64,000 bases of DNA from Prochlorococcus sp. scB243_495K23 (GTDB lineage: Bacteria; Cyanobacteriota; Cyanobacteriia; PCC-6307; Cyanobiaceae). The DNA lies in NCBI GenBank assembly GCA_000635495.1, contig JFLW01000084.1:1-64000 (forward strand), written 5' to 3'. The position numbers and the translations under genes are program-made. Positions 27,409-35,551 of the stretch are shown here, in pieces; the first letter of the stretch is position 1; every line of letters starts with the position of its first letter. The notes under the pieces were generated by a model. That model ran no database searches. It worked only from the letters and a program-made list of their open reading frames with translations, and was not told the DNA's origin.

Positions 27409-27427
27409 AAACGGAGAGGGTGAAATT
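27409..27427 (-). repeat. att-like core copy 2 (internal junction)
   Basis: AAACGGAGAGGGTGAAATT, matching copy 1 over 17 nt from ACGGAG and the tRNA-Ser end over 13 nt. GGCAGACACTGGAC follows 34 nt after ACGGAG, as GGCAGATACAGGA does after copy 1. It is best read as the junction between two tandem insertions. Confidence 0.75.
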
Positions 27428-27494
27428 ACATCTCAAGCAACATAGGCAGACACTGGACTATATGGGACTTATTTTTGAACGCTTAAGTAGATAC

Positions 27495-27516
27495 CCACCA
27501 ACACACCCACCAACAC
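27495..27516 (+). repeat. Two CCACCAACAC iterons
   Basis: Copies at 27495 and 27507 with 12-nt period. The first begins 84 nt after ACGGAG of core copy 2, the same offset as in the first element. Confidence 0.8.
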
Positions 27517-27628
27517 CAAAAACTTGCAGATACTGGACGATTCTGTACTGAAAATTTAAACAATATCCTCTATCTGCTTTAACTTTGCCATTTGCAGAAT
27601 AGGCAGAAAATAGATTTAGATTTTTAGA

Positions 27629-27829
27629 CTATTGCCTATTCAAAAGTATCTGAGAATTTATCCATTCTTGTATTTCTCTCTCAATCCAAACTGAGATTTT
27701 AGGTCCAAGATGAATATTCCTTGGGAACTTTCCTTCTGCCATGTAGTTGTAAATGGTTGTTCTAGTGAGAGAAGTCATTTTAATAACATCTCTTAAACGC
27801 AAAAGTTTGTGTGAAATGTCTTGGTTCAT
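27629..27829 (-). CDS. AlpA-family transcriptional regulator/excisionase-like protein
   Basis: About 66 residues from ATG 27829. KLLRLRDVIKMTSLTRTTIYNYMAE is a MerR/AlpA-type helix-turn-helix, followed by FPRNIHLGPKISVW and IQEWI, the classic AlpA pattern. Such proteins act as excisionases or activators of integrase genes in prophage-like and satellite elements. An upstream TTG at 27850 would lengthen it by 7 residues into the divergent gene's start. It is divergent from the helicase gene, so it may control that gene too. Confidence 0.88.
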   Translation of the reverse strand: MNQDISHKLLRLRDVIKMTSLTRTTIYNYMAEGKFPRNIHLGPKISVWIEREIQEWINSQILLNRQ

Positions 27830-27844
27830 TGTGCATAAAATAAA

Positions 27845-30800
27845 TTGCACGCCAGAATAACTATAAAGACAGTCAATTCAAAACCTAAATTGGCAAATTT
27901 TGACGAATTCTATAAAAGTTTCCCAAAGGATGAAGATCAAAAGTGGCAGTTCTTTGAAAAGGAGGTTGTTCCATGGTTTTTAAAGGAGGATCCTTTATTT
28001 TCTTCATGGATATTAAACGTATGGACATTTAATGATTATCCAAGAAGATGGCGAAAGAAAAAAAAAGATTTAGGCACTGACTTAGTCTTTGAAGACATTT
28101 ATGGAAATGATTGGGCAGTTCAAGCAAAATGCTATGACCCAAAATATTATGTATCAAAAAAAGATATTGATTCTTTCATAAGTGATTCAAACAGAAAGCA
28201 AATAAAAGGAAGATTACTGATAATTACAACAAATTTAATTGGCGCAAACGCAATTGATACGCTTCAAGGTCAAGAAAAAGAATCAAAAGTTTTTAGATTA
28301 GAAGATTTTAGAAAGGCGAATATTAATTACCCAATAAAATCAATTGATATCCAAAAAAAATATTTTAAAAAACCTCACACACCAAGAAAATTCCAATTAA
28401 AGGCGATTGAAAATACAGGTAAATATCTAAAGGAAAAAGATAGAGGAAAGTTAATAATGGCATGTGGGACAGGTAAAACTCTTACAGCGCTATGGATTCA
28501 AGAAGCAGCAAATTATCAAAGAATTTTATATCTTGTTCCATCTCTTTATCTAGTAAAACAATCTCTTACTGAATGGATTAACAACAGTTCTCAACCTTTT
28601 GAATGGCAGTGTGTATGCTGTGATCCAACAGTAAATGAAGGACTTAGTAAAGATTATTTTGCTGAAAAAAAAACAGATGTGTGCGTACCCATAACAACCC
28701 AAATCAATGAAATTAAATCTTTCTTATCTAGAGATAAAAAACAAGTAATTTTTTGTACATACCATTCTTTGCCTTTAATTGAAAAGGTTTTTAAAGATGA
28801 TCATATTAAAGGTTTTGATATTACATTCGCTGATGAATCTCACAGATGTGTTGGACATGATAAAAAAATTTTTGGATTAATTCTTGAAGAAGGACCCATC
28901 AAGACTTCAAAAAGAATCTTCATGACCGCGACACCAATAAGTCTTAAAGATAAGGATAAAGATAAAGCAATCGAAAACGGAATTGACTTTTATTCAATGG
29001 ATGATGAAAAGTATTTTGGGGATGAAATTTTTAAAATAACATTTAGACAAGCGATCAACCAAAGACCACCACTTTTAACAAACTACCAAGTTTATGTAAC
29101 TGCTATTGAAAATGATCCATTAATTAAAGAAAAAATAATCGAAAGAAAAATTTTAAGTACTGATGGAAGTAATGAAATTAACGCCGAAGAACTTTCTACT
29201 CATATTGCTTTAGCAAAAGGTATTAAAGAATTTAATTTAAGGAAAATTATCACTTTCCATAATAGAAATAAATGGGCAGAAGAATTTGCTCTAGATCATT
29301 TAGAGATAATTAAGTGGTTAGATATTGAATGTCTACCAAGCGGAAAAATAGAATTTCTAAATGTTAATGGAGAAATGCAAATTCATGAAAGAGAAAGAAT
29401 TTTAAGCAAATTAGAAGGACCTCATAAAGACCATCGAACATTAATTTCAAACTCAAGATGTCTTACAGAGGGTATTGATATCCCAACATTAGATTGCATT
29501 GCTTTTATAGATCCAAGAAGTAGTGAGCAAGATATCATTCAAGCAATTGGTAGAGTAATAAGAATTGATAATGAAAATTCTGAAAAAATTGGAACAATAT
29601 TGATACCTATAGATTTAGGGAACTGCGATGATCTAGATGAAGAAGCATTATCATCCAGATTTTCAGCAGTATGGGAAGTAGTAAATGCTCTTAAATTTCA
29701 TGATGAATATTTAAACAATGAGATAGAAAACTTAAGAATCGAATTAGGCAAAAGACCAAAACCTGGCAAGAAAAGAAAAGGATTAGAAATTTTAAGATAT
29801 TCACTCCCCGAAAGAATCTCGAATAAATTTGCAGAGTCAATAGAAACTTTACTTATAAGAGAAACATCAGAAAATTGGCATGAAATGTATGGAAAACTCT
29901 TGCAATTCATAGAGGATAATGATCACGCAAGAGTTAGAACTGATGATCCAATTTTAGGAGGTTGGGTTGATACTCAAAGACAAAATCATAGATTAGATAG
30001 ACTCACACCAAAAAGATTTGCATTACTTGATAAACTCACTGATAAAGGATGGTTTTGGAATATTAGTGCAGACAAATCTAAAGAATATATTCTTTTATTT
30101 GAAGAATTTTTAAGTAAGAATGGTCATTTAATTATTCCCGAATCTGAAACTAAATATATAAATGCAGCAAAAAACATAAGAAATTTATACAAAGAAAATC
30201 CAAATTTCAAACAACATATTCCCACTTTCAAAAGACTAAATGAACTTAATCAATATTGGATGTGGGATCCTCCTAGAGAAGTTCCATTGGAGAAGATAAA
30301 ATTTCTTAAAGAATGGTGTGAAAAAAATAATTGTGTAACACCCACAAGAAAGACTATTCACCCTGGGAATCCGAAAACTTACGATAATAGAACAAAAAAA
30401 ACTGAAGTTAATCTAGGGAACTTAGCAAATAAATTAAGAGGGCAATATCGCTCAATGAGATTTACAAATGCGAAAAATCAAGAAGAAAATATTAATAATA
30501 ATAAAGAAGAAAAAAGAGATCTAACTGATGAGGAAATAAAGGAAATAAATACAATCAAACACTGGTATTGGGAAAGTTGGGAAGGTTATGCAAGGGTATA
30601 TAAAAAATGTATAAAAAAAGAAATTAAAATTACAACCTCTACTATTGTCGATTTCGATGTTAATGAGGTTTGTAGAATTGGAAGTTGGGTTTCAAAAATG
30701 AGAACAAGAGCAATCGCAAATAACCTAGAAATTCATGAAATTATTCTTATTGAATCACTACCTAACTGGACATATGAACCTGACCATGATGCTTTTATGT

Positions 30801-31156
30801 TTGGAATAAATGAATTTTCAAATTATGTCTCAATTAAAGAGAACGGATTCGATGTTCCACAAAAAACAGTAACTAATAATGGATTTAAATTAGGGCAATG
30901 GGTTTCAAAAGTAAGAACAAAGTATAAAAGTACTGGTAGATTATCTTCTAAAGAAAATTATTCTAAATTTTATAAAAAACTTTTAGATAATTATGGTTTT
31001 TTGTGGATTAGTAATGATTTAAGAGGTGGCAATATTCAAGAAAAAATAGATTTAAAAACCATAAAAAATTTAAAGAAACAAGGTTTAAGCATCTCTAAAA
31101 TTGCAAAAAAATTAGGAGTTCACAGAACAACGATTCATCGTTATTTAAAAAATTAA
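27845..31156 (+). CDS. Mrr-like nuclease/SF2 helicase with helicase-associated repeats and C-terminal helix-turn-helix
   Basis: An 1103-residue protein. Residues about 60-130 hold a restriction-endonuclease fold with GTDLVFED and QAKCY (D...QxK), as in Mrr_cat-type helicases. The SF2 motor follows: Walker A MACGTGKT (about 206), DESH box (about 328), FMTATP, and QAIGRVIR motif VI (about 565). Residues about 690-1060 contain several W/GxLGxWV-like repeats (KLGQWVSKVRTKY; RIGSWVSKMRTRA) like helicase-associated domains. The end, GLSISKIAKKLGVHRTTIHR, is a resolvase-like HTH. Start is TTG 27845, or TTG 27890, which gives MANFDEFYKSF; no ATG exists. It may act in defence or element DNA processing. 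Confidence 0.85.
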   Translation: MHARITIKTVNSKPKLANFDEFYKSFPKDEDQKWQFFEKEVVPWFLKEDPLFSSWILNVWTFNDYPRRWRKKKKDLGTDLVFEDIYGNDWAVQAKCYDPKYYVSKKDIDSFISDSNRKQIKGRLLIITTNLIGANAIDTLQGQEKESKVFRLEDFRKANINYPIKSIDIQKKYFKKPHTPRKFQLKAIENTGKYLKEKDRGKLIMACGTGKTLTALWIQEAANYQRILYLVPSLYLVKQSLTEWINNSSQPFEWQCVCCDPTVNEGLSKDYFAEKKTDVCVPITTQINEIKSFLSRDKKQVIFCTYHSLPLIEKVFKDDHIKGFDITFADESHRCVGHDKKIFGLILEEGPIKTSKRIFMTATPISLKDKDKDKAIENGIDFYSMDDEKYFGDEIFKITFRQAINQRPPLLTNYQVYVTAIENDPLIKEKIIERKILSTDGSNEINAEELSTHIALAKGIKEFNLRKIITFHNRNKWAEEFALDHLEIIKWLDIECLPSGKIEFLNVNGEMQIHERERILSKLEGPHKDHRTLISNSRCLTEGIDIPTLDCIAFIDPRSSEQDIIQAIGRVIRIDNENSEKIGTILIPIDLGNCDDLDEEALSSRFSAVWEVVNALKFHDEYLNNEIENLRIELGKRPKPGKKRKGLEILRYSLPERISNKFAESIETLLIRETSENWHEMYGKLLQFIEDNDHARVRTDDPILGGWVDTQRQNHRLDRLTPKRFALLDKLTDKGWFWNISADKSKEYILLFEEFLSKNGHLIIPESETKYINAAKNIRNLYKENPNFKQHIPTFKRLNELNQYWMWDPPREVPLEKIKFLKEWCEKNNCVTPTRKTIHPGNPKTYDNRTKKTEVNLGNLANKLRGQYRSMRFTNAKNQEENINNNKEEKRDLTDEEIKEINTIKHWYWESWEGYARVYKKCIKKEIKITTSTIVDFDVNEVCRIGSWVSKMRTRAIANNLEIHEIILIESLPNWTYEPDHDAFMFGINEFSNYVSIKENGFDVPQKTVTNNGFKLGQWVSKVRTKYKSTGRLSSKENYSKFYKKLLDNYGFLWISNDLRGGNIQEKIDLKTIKNLKKQGLSISKIAKKLGVHRTTIHRYLKN

Positions 31157-31171
31157 AATGCTTAAATTGAA

Positions 31172-31256
31172 CGGAGAGGGTGGGATTCGAACCCACGAAT
31201 AGTTACCTATTAAACGATTTCGAGTCGTTCGCTTTCGACCACTCAGCCACCTCTCC
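31172..31256 (-). tRNA. tRNA-Ser(CGA)
   Basis: 85-nt class II tRNA. GGAGAGG pairs with CCTCTCC, discriminator G; D arm TGGCTGAGTGGTCGAAAG; anticodon loop CTCGAAA with anticodon CGA; a long variable arm; T arm GTGGGTTCGAATCCCAC. CCA is not encoded. Its 3' end equals the island core, so it is the target (attB) gene and is left intact. The helicase gene ends 15 nt from its 3' end on the opposite strand. Confidence 0.96.
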
Positions 31257-31310
31257 CATATTTAAAATATAAATTAAAAAATTTATACTAAAAATATATA
31301 TAGATTTTTG

Positions 31311-32339
31311 TTAATTCCAACCAGTTTCTTTCATTATTTCTATTGCCTTACTATTGAATTTGCCAATTTCTTTTATAGTCACATTATCTGGAGTGAAATC
31401 TCCAAATTTACTAACAATTCTATTTTGACTTGATTCCTTTAAAGGGTGCTCATAAGTTTTATTAGCTAAACCTTGACTACCTTCACTAGAAGCTAAATAT
31501 TCAAGAAGTTTAATAGCCTCAGTCTTGTTTTCTGCATATTTATATACGCCCCCAGCAGTTATATTTACATGCGCAGGATTGGGTATTATTAATTTTATTT
31601 TTTCTGCTAAAGAAGCATCTCTTGGGCCTTTAACTCCATCAAGCATCCTTGCGACATAATAATGATTAACGATTCCAATACCGCACGTTCCCTGCCCTAC
31701 AGCTCTTATTAATGAAGAATCTCCAGAAAAATAGGGAGTGGAGACATTTGATATCAAACCCTTAAGCCAAATTTTTGTTTGGCCAACGCCTTTCTTTGCT
31801 ATTTGATTAGAAACCAAAGATTGATTATAAGGACTTTTTCTATTTCTTAGACATACTTTTCCTTTAAAAGAAGGATTGGTTAGATCCTCAAAATTTTTGA
31901 TTTTTGCAATATCCACAATATCCGGATTTGTGATGATTACCCTTAATCGCCTAGTAAGGCCAAACCATTTATTTCTAGGATCTCTTAAATTATTTGGAAC
32001 ACTATTTTCTAGAATATTTGAATTAATTTTTTGAAATAAATTTGCCTTTGATGCATTTTCAATTCTTGCTGCATCAACAAGAATTACTAAATCAGCCTGA
32101 GAATTTTTACCCTCTCTTTTTAAGCGCTCAATTATAGCTTTTCCATCTGTTTCTATATATCTAACTTTGATGCCAGTTTGTTCTTGAAATTTTTGATAAA
32201 CCTCTTTATCTGTATTGTAATGTCTACCAGAAAATAACCTAACCTCTTTCTCTGCAGAATTTACAGGTTGATTATTTAGAAGTAGCGATAATGTCACTGA
32301 AGTAAAAAATAGCTTTTTTAAATAATTCTTTAATTTCAT
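31311..32339 (-). CDS. futA: Iron(III) ABC transporter substrate-binding protein
   Basis: Periplasmic ferric-iron binding protein of the FutA/IdiA group, 342 residues. An N-terminal signal peptide (LKKLFFTSVTLSLLL, then SAEKE) precedes EVRLFSGRHYNTD, the tyrosine/histidine iron-site motif, and NHYYVARML carries the paired tyrosines near the C-terminal lobe. No permease or ATPase gene is adjacent. Under iron stress it is expected to rise, like the flavodoxin 4 kb away. Confidence 0.95.
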   Translation of the reverse strand: MKLKNYLKKLFFTSVTLSLLLNNQPVNSAEKEVRLFSGRHYNTDKEVYQKFQEQTGIKVRYIETDGKAIIERLKREGKNSQADLVILVDAARIENASKANLFQKINSNILENSVPNNLRDPRNKWFGLTRRLRVIITNPDIVDIAKIKNFEDLTNPSFKGKVCLRNRKSPYNQSLVSNQIAKKGVGQTKIWLKGLISNVSTPYFSGDSSLIRAVGQGTCGIGIVNHYYVARMLDGVKGPRDASLAEKIKLIIPNPAHVNITAGGVYKYAENKTEAIKLLEYLASSEGSQGLANKTYEHPLKESSQNRIVSKFGDFTPDNVTIKEIGKFNSKAIEIMKETGWN

Positions 32340-32471
32340 TTATTAAAATTGTTATTTTTGTTACCTTACAACAAAAATTTGGTAGAAATAATCCAAAAAT
32401 AAAAAATCACTTTGTCATGTATATTTCTTTACCTTAGGAAATAACATTCTGATACTTTCGAGATATAAATC

Positions 32472-33338
32472 TTACTTTACTAAGGGAAAGCCCATGCGTT
32501 CCCTCTCTAGTATCCATGAAGACGCGACTTCTCTAGCTAACTTTCTGATTTTTTCTATATACTGGGCACGATCAGTTACTGATATTACGCCTCTAGCATC
32601 AAGCAAATTAAAGCTATGACTACACTTTAAAACATAATCAAGCGCGGGGTAAGTTAGCTTCTTTTCAATTAATGAATTTGCTTCATCTTGATATATCTCA
32701 AATAATTTTCTGAGATTTTCAGGATTTGATTCAGAGAAATTATATGAACATTGACCTTTTTCAAATTCAAGCCAAATATCGCTGTATTTCAGATCTTTAT
32801 TCCAATTTAAGTCCCAGATACTTTCTTTATCCTGCAAAAACATTGCAATTCTCTCTAAACCGTATGTAATTTCAATTGGTATTGGTTGACAATCAACTCC
32901 CCCGCATTGTTGAAAATAAGTGAATTGAGTAACTTCCATTCCGTCTAGCCATACTTCCCAACCTACGCCCCAAGCTCCAAGAGTTGGAGACTCCCAATTA
33001 TCTTCAACAAATCTTATGTCATGATTTTTAGCCTCTATTCCAAGAGATTCCAGAGATTTCAAATATTTTTCTTGGATCCCATCTGGGGAAGGCTTAATTA
33101 TTACTTGATATTGAAAATAATGTTGTGCACGATTAGGGTTATCACCAAATCTTCCGTCTGTGGGTCTTCTACATGGCTCAGCATATGCAACAGACCAAGG
33201 TTCGGGTCCAATTGCCCTCAAAAAAGTATGAGGACTCATTGTACCAGCACCCTTTTCAGTATCATATGGCTGCATAATTAAACAACCCTCTTTGGACCAA
33301 AAATTATTTAAATTTTGAATTATATCCTGAAAAAACAT
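32472..33338 (-). CDS. glyQ: Glycyl-tRNA synthetase alpha subunit
   Basis: Alpha chain of the tetrameric bacterial-type GlyRS, which carries the class II catalytic core. [37 protein letters not shown] and [13 protein letters not shown] are characteristic. ATG 33338 ([10 protein letters not shown]) is preferred over TTG 33341. It has 288 residues, normal for GlyQ. The beta chain gene glyS is not in the window, as is common in cyanobacteria. Confidence 0.97.
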   Translation of the reverse strand: MFFQDIIQNLNNFWSKEGCLIMQPYDTEKGAGTMSPHTFLRAIGPEPWSVAYAEPCRRPTDGRFGDNPNRAQHYFQYQVIIKPSPDGIQEKYLKSLESLGIEAKNHDIRFVEDNWESPTLGAWGVGWEVWLDGMEVTQFTYFQQCGGVDCQPIPIEITYGLERIAMFLQDKESIWDLNWNKDLKYSDIWLEFEKGQCSYNFSESNPENLRKLFEIYQDEANSLIEKKLTYPALDYVLKCSHSFNLLDARGVISVTDRAQYIEKIRKLAREVASSWILERERMGFPLVK

Positions 33339-33493
33339 CAAATTTTAAGAAGTTTAGAATTTAGATCAATGCCATTAAACATAATAACAAAACTTAAAAC
33401 AAAAAATATTTTTAACTCTAATTTCTGAGAAGCATTATCTGGTATTTGGATAGCATAAAACTTAATCCAATATAAACATAAATTAGAAATTAA

Positions 33494-33880
33494 TCATGAA
33501 AAAAAATCTAATGGCAAAGGTCCAAAAGTATTAGATTCTTCTGCATCTTCATCATATTGGCAAGTTATTAAAATTCCTTCTCCCAGACCATTCTCAGATC
33601 TAACAAAAACATTACCAGTTTTTTGGTTGCCTTTTAAAAAAACATATCCATCAGCATGAAGCGAATCTAAATTACCAAATTTTATTGAGGAATATTTATT
33701 AGAAATTGATTTCAGTGCTTCAATAGCTTTGGTATCAGAAGCTGCCATTATTCCTATTGTTATCCAATCGGCATTATAAATATTAGTTTCTAATTCTATT
33801 AATAGTTTTTTTTCTTGACTACTGCTTAAATGAGGAGCAGTTCTAAGACTGTTTAAATCAGCTAATTTATTTATTTCCAT
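33494..33880 (-). CDS. DUF1824-family cyanobacterial protein
   Basis: A 128-residue soluble protein. ADWITIGIMAASDTKAIEAL and GYVFLKGNQKTGNVFVRSE, with a C-terminal FGPLPLDFFS, fit the DUF1824 family that is nearly confined to cyanobacteria. Function unknown. It follows the MIF-like gene by 27 nt on the same strand, so the two may be co-transcribed. Confidence 0.75.
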   Translation of the reverse strand: MEINKLADLNSLRTAPHLSSSQEKKLLIELETNIYNADWITIGIMAASDTKAIEALKSISNKYSSIKFGNLDSLHADGYVFLKGNQKTGNVFVRSENGLGEGILITCQYDEDAEESNTFGPLPLDFFS

Positions 33881-33907
33881 TAAATTAGTACCTAAAATAA
33901 TAAATTA

Positions 33908-34240
33908 TTAACCAAAGGTTCTTCCATTCCAAGCCCATAATGAAGCGGGCACATCCTCGAAAGAAATATAAATTTTATCTATTGGAATTCCAATTTTTTC
34001 ATAAACAAAATTAGATATTTGCTTTGCCATCTCTGAAGGATTTAAAGAGCCTATCGACTTAATTTCTAAAAAACAACAAGGTCTTTCATCATCAAAATAC
34101 ATTTCTAAATTATCATCTAACTTAGCCATAACAAATCTTTTTGATTTATTTGTTAAAGACGCGACTAATATTGAAATTTCTTCAAGTAATTTCTTCTTAT
34201 CCTCTATTTTTGCTGAAGTAGAAACATTAATATAAGGCAT
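33908..34240 (-). CDS. MIF/phenylpyruvate tautomerase-family protein
   Basis: A 110-residue tautomerase-superfamily protein starting with the catalytic-proline motif MPYINVSTSA. RPCCFLEIKSIGSL, IPIDKIYISFEDVPASLWAW and WNGRTFG at the end match the MIF family, including the NxxTF-like end. The N-terminal proline implies tautomerase activity; the natural substrate is unknown. The cyanobacterial members are commonly annotated LS1-like. Confidence 0.9.
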   Translation of the reverse strand: MPYINVSTSAKIEDKKKLLEEISILVASLTNKSKRFVMAKLDDNLEMYFDDERPCCFLEIKSIGSLNPSEMAKQISNFVYEKIGIPIDKIYISFEDVPASLWAWNGRTFG

Positions 34241-34242
34241 AT

Positions 34243-34413
34243 TTATGCAGCTAAATTATCTTTTTGAAAATCATTTTGTAGATTAAAAGTTTTATTTTTT
34301 AAAACTTTTTTTGATGAAAGATATGCCATATCGTATTGACTTATTCCGTTTTTATAGGGATTGAAAAGGGCATTTTTAGATCTACTTTTTTTGCTCCTTT
34401 TGAATTCAATCAT
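34243..34413 (-). CDS. Small basic protein of unknown function, 56 aa
   Basis: ATG 34413 opens a 56-codon frame ending 2 nt from the MIF-like start. It is lysine/serine-rich (MIEFKRSKKSRSKNALFNPY) with an NPYKNGISQYDMAYLSSKK centre; no hydrophobic segment. It fits snugly between genes on the same strand, which supports it; short length keeps confidence moderate. Confidence 0.5.
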   Translation of the reverse strand: MIEFKRSKKSRSKNALFNPYKNGISQYDMAYLSSKKVLKNKTFNLQNDFQKDNLAA

Positions 34414-34565
34414 TTTTACAAAATTATTAATTATTAATTTAACTTTTTTTTAATAGATGTCTAGCTTTTTTAAAAATCTTTAATTAATTAAATGCAAAAT
34501 ATATTTCTGAATCACAATATGAATAACTATTTATTAAATTTGAATTAGATCACTTAATAATCGTT

Positions 34566-35204
34566 TTGGAAGTTCTAAATAATTATCAAAGAAAAAAACT
34601 TGATGAGAGCAATGATGAAGAATTTTATTCTGACCCAAAATTTGTTTATCATTTAGATGCGAACTTCAGGCAATATCTATCAAATGTTTATAAAAAAGAA
34701 ATTTCAGACAATTCAACTGTCCTAGATTTAATGTCCAGCTGGGATAGTTACTTACCTCAAGAGAAAAAATATAAAAAAGTTATTGGGCATGGATTAAACA
34801 AACAAGAACTTGAGAAAAATAAAATTTTTGATACTTATTGGATACAAAATTTCAATTTAAATCAAGAAATTCCTTTAGGTAATGAAAGTGTTGATTTCTG
34901 TTTAATGGTCGCAGCTTGGCAATATTTACAATACCCAGAAAATTTATCTAGAGAAATCGTAAGAATTTTGAGTAATGATGGCAAGTTTATAATATCTTTT
35001 TCAAATAGAGCATTTTGGCATAAAGCTCCCAACATTTGGACTTCATCCACTGAAGAAGAGAGAATTAAATATGTAAGAAAAGTCTTAATATCAAACGGAT
35101 TTAATGAGCCAAGAATAATTAAAAAGTTTAATGAACCAGTCCAAAATATCTTCAATTTTTTTAGTAAAGACCCATTTTATTGCTTGATTGCAAGTAAAAA
35201 GTAA
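34566..35204 (+). CDS. SAM-dependent methyltransferase
   Basis: Class I methyltransferase fold, 212 residues: STVLDLMSSWDSYLP as motif I (atypical DLMSSW instead of DxGxG), IPLGNESVDFCLMVAAWQYL as motif II/III and EIVRILSNDGKFIISFSNR. The substrate is not predictable; it is probably a small-molecule enzyme of the Methyltransf_11 type. The start is TTG 34566. Confidence 0.82.
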   Translation: MEVLNNYQRKKLDESNDEEFYSDPKFVYHLDANFRQYLSNVYKKEISDNSTVLDLMSSWDSYLPQEKKYKKVIGHGLNKQELEKNKIFDTYWIQNFNLNQEIPLGNESVDFCLMVAAWQYLQYPENLSREIVRILSNDGKFIISFSNRAFWHKAPNIWTSSTEEERIKYVRKVLISNGFNEPRIIKKFNEPVQNIFNFFSKDPFYCLIASKK

Positions 35205-35300
35205 ATAATACCTTTACTGCATTTCAGATAAAGCTTTGAACAAAGATCTATAGCCATACTTTTAAATTTTTACTAATATTGGATAGATAATATTAAAAAT

Positions 35301-35546
35301 ATGGGCTCTAAAAGAGAAAAATATCCTGAAAAATGCCCTTGGGATCTAGGACCTAATCAACACTTAGCTAAAGAAGAAAACTGGACTTTAAGATTAGGTG
35401 AAGCAAACGTGTGTTTTAGCAAAAACAAATTAGACAATAATTATTTTCATGTAATTAGTAATGAAAATGAAGAACAAATTTTAGCCTTCAGAGCAAGACT
35501 TCTTTATCAAAAACTACTTGATAAAGGATTTAGATTGGTTGAATAA
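35301..35546 (+). CDS. Small conserved hypothetical protein
   Basis: An 81-residue soluble protein with KCPWDLGPNQHLAKEENWTL at the N-terminus, two cysteines, and a helical end (LLYQKLLDKGFRLVE). No family recognised. It is convergent with the DUF3386-like gene, 6 nt away. Confidence 0.65.
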   Translation: MGSKREKYPEKCPWDLGPNQHLAKEENWTLRLGEANVCFSKNKLDNNYFHVISNENEEQILAFRARLLYQKLLDKGFRLVE

Positions 35547-35551
35547 AAAAC

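Larger units (their letters stand above)
24958..31184. mobile_element. tRNA-Ser(CGA)-associated island, apparently two tandem elements
   Basis: The 13-nt core AACGGAGAGGGTG, equal to the tRNA-Ser 3' end in reverse, occurs at 24958, 27409-27410 and 31170 (inside the intact tRNA gene). Between the outer copies lie a DNA methyltransferase, a predicted restriction endonuclease, an AlpA-like regulator and a nuclease-helicase. Copies 1 and 2 share further features at matched offsets (+34, +84, about +160), so each marks the left end of one element: about 2.45 kb and 3.76 kb. No recombinase is present. Known parallels are tRNA-targeting elements such as tycheposons of Prochlorococcus and phage satellites. 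Confidence 0.75.

Noticed and set aside
25043-27516. Iteron clusters as a CRISPR array
   Set aside because: Repeats are only 10 nt with 2-nt spacers, far below CRISPR repeat and spacer sizes, and no cas gene is present.
27836-27844. Extension of the helicase upstream into alpA
   Set aside because: An in-frame TAA at 27836-27838 blocks any longer start.
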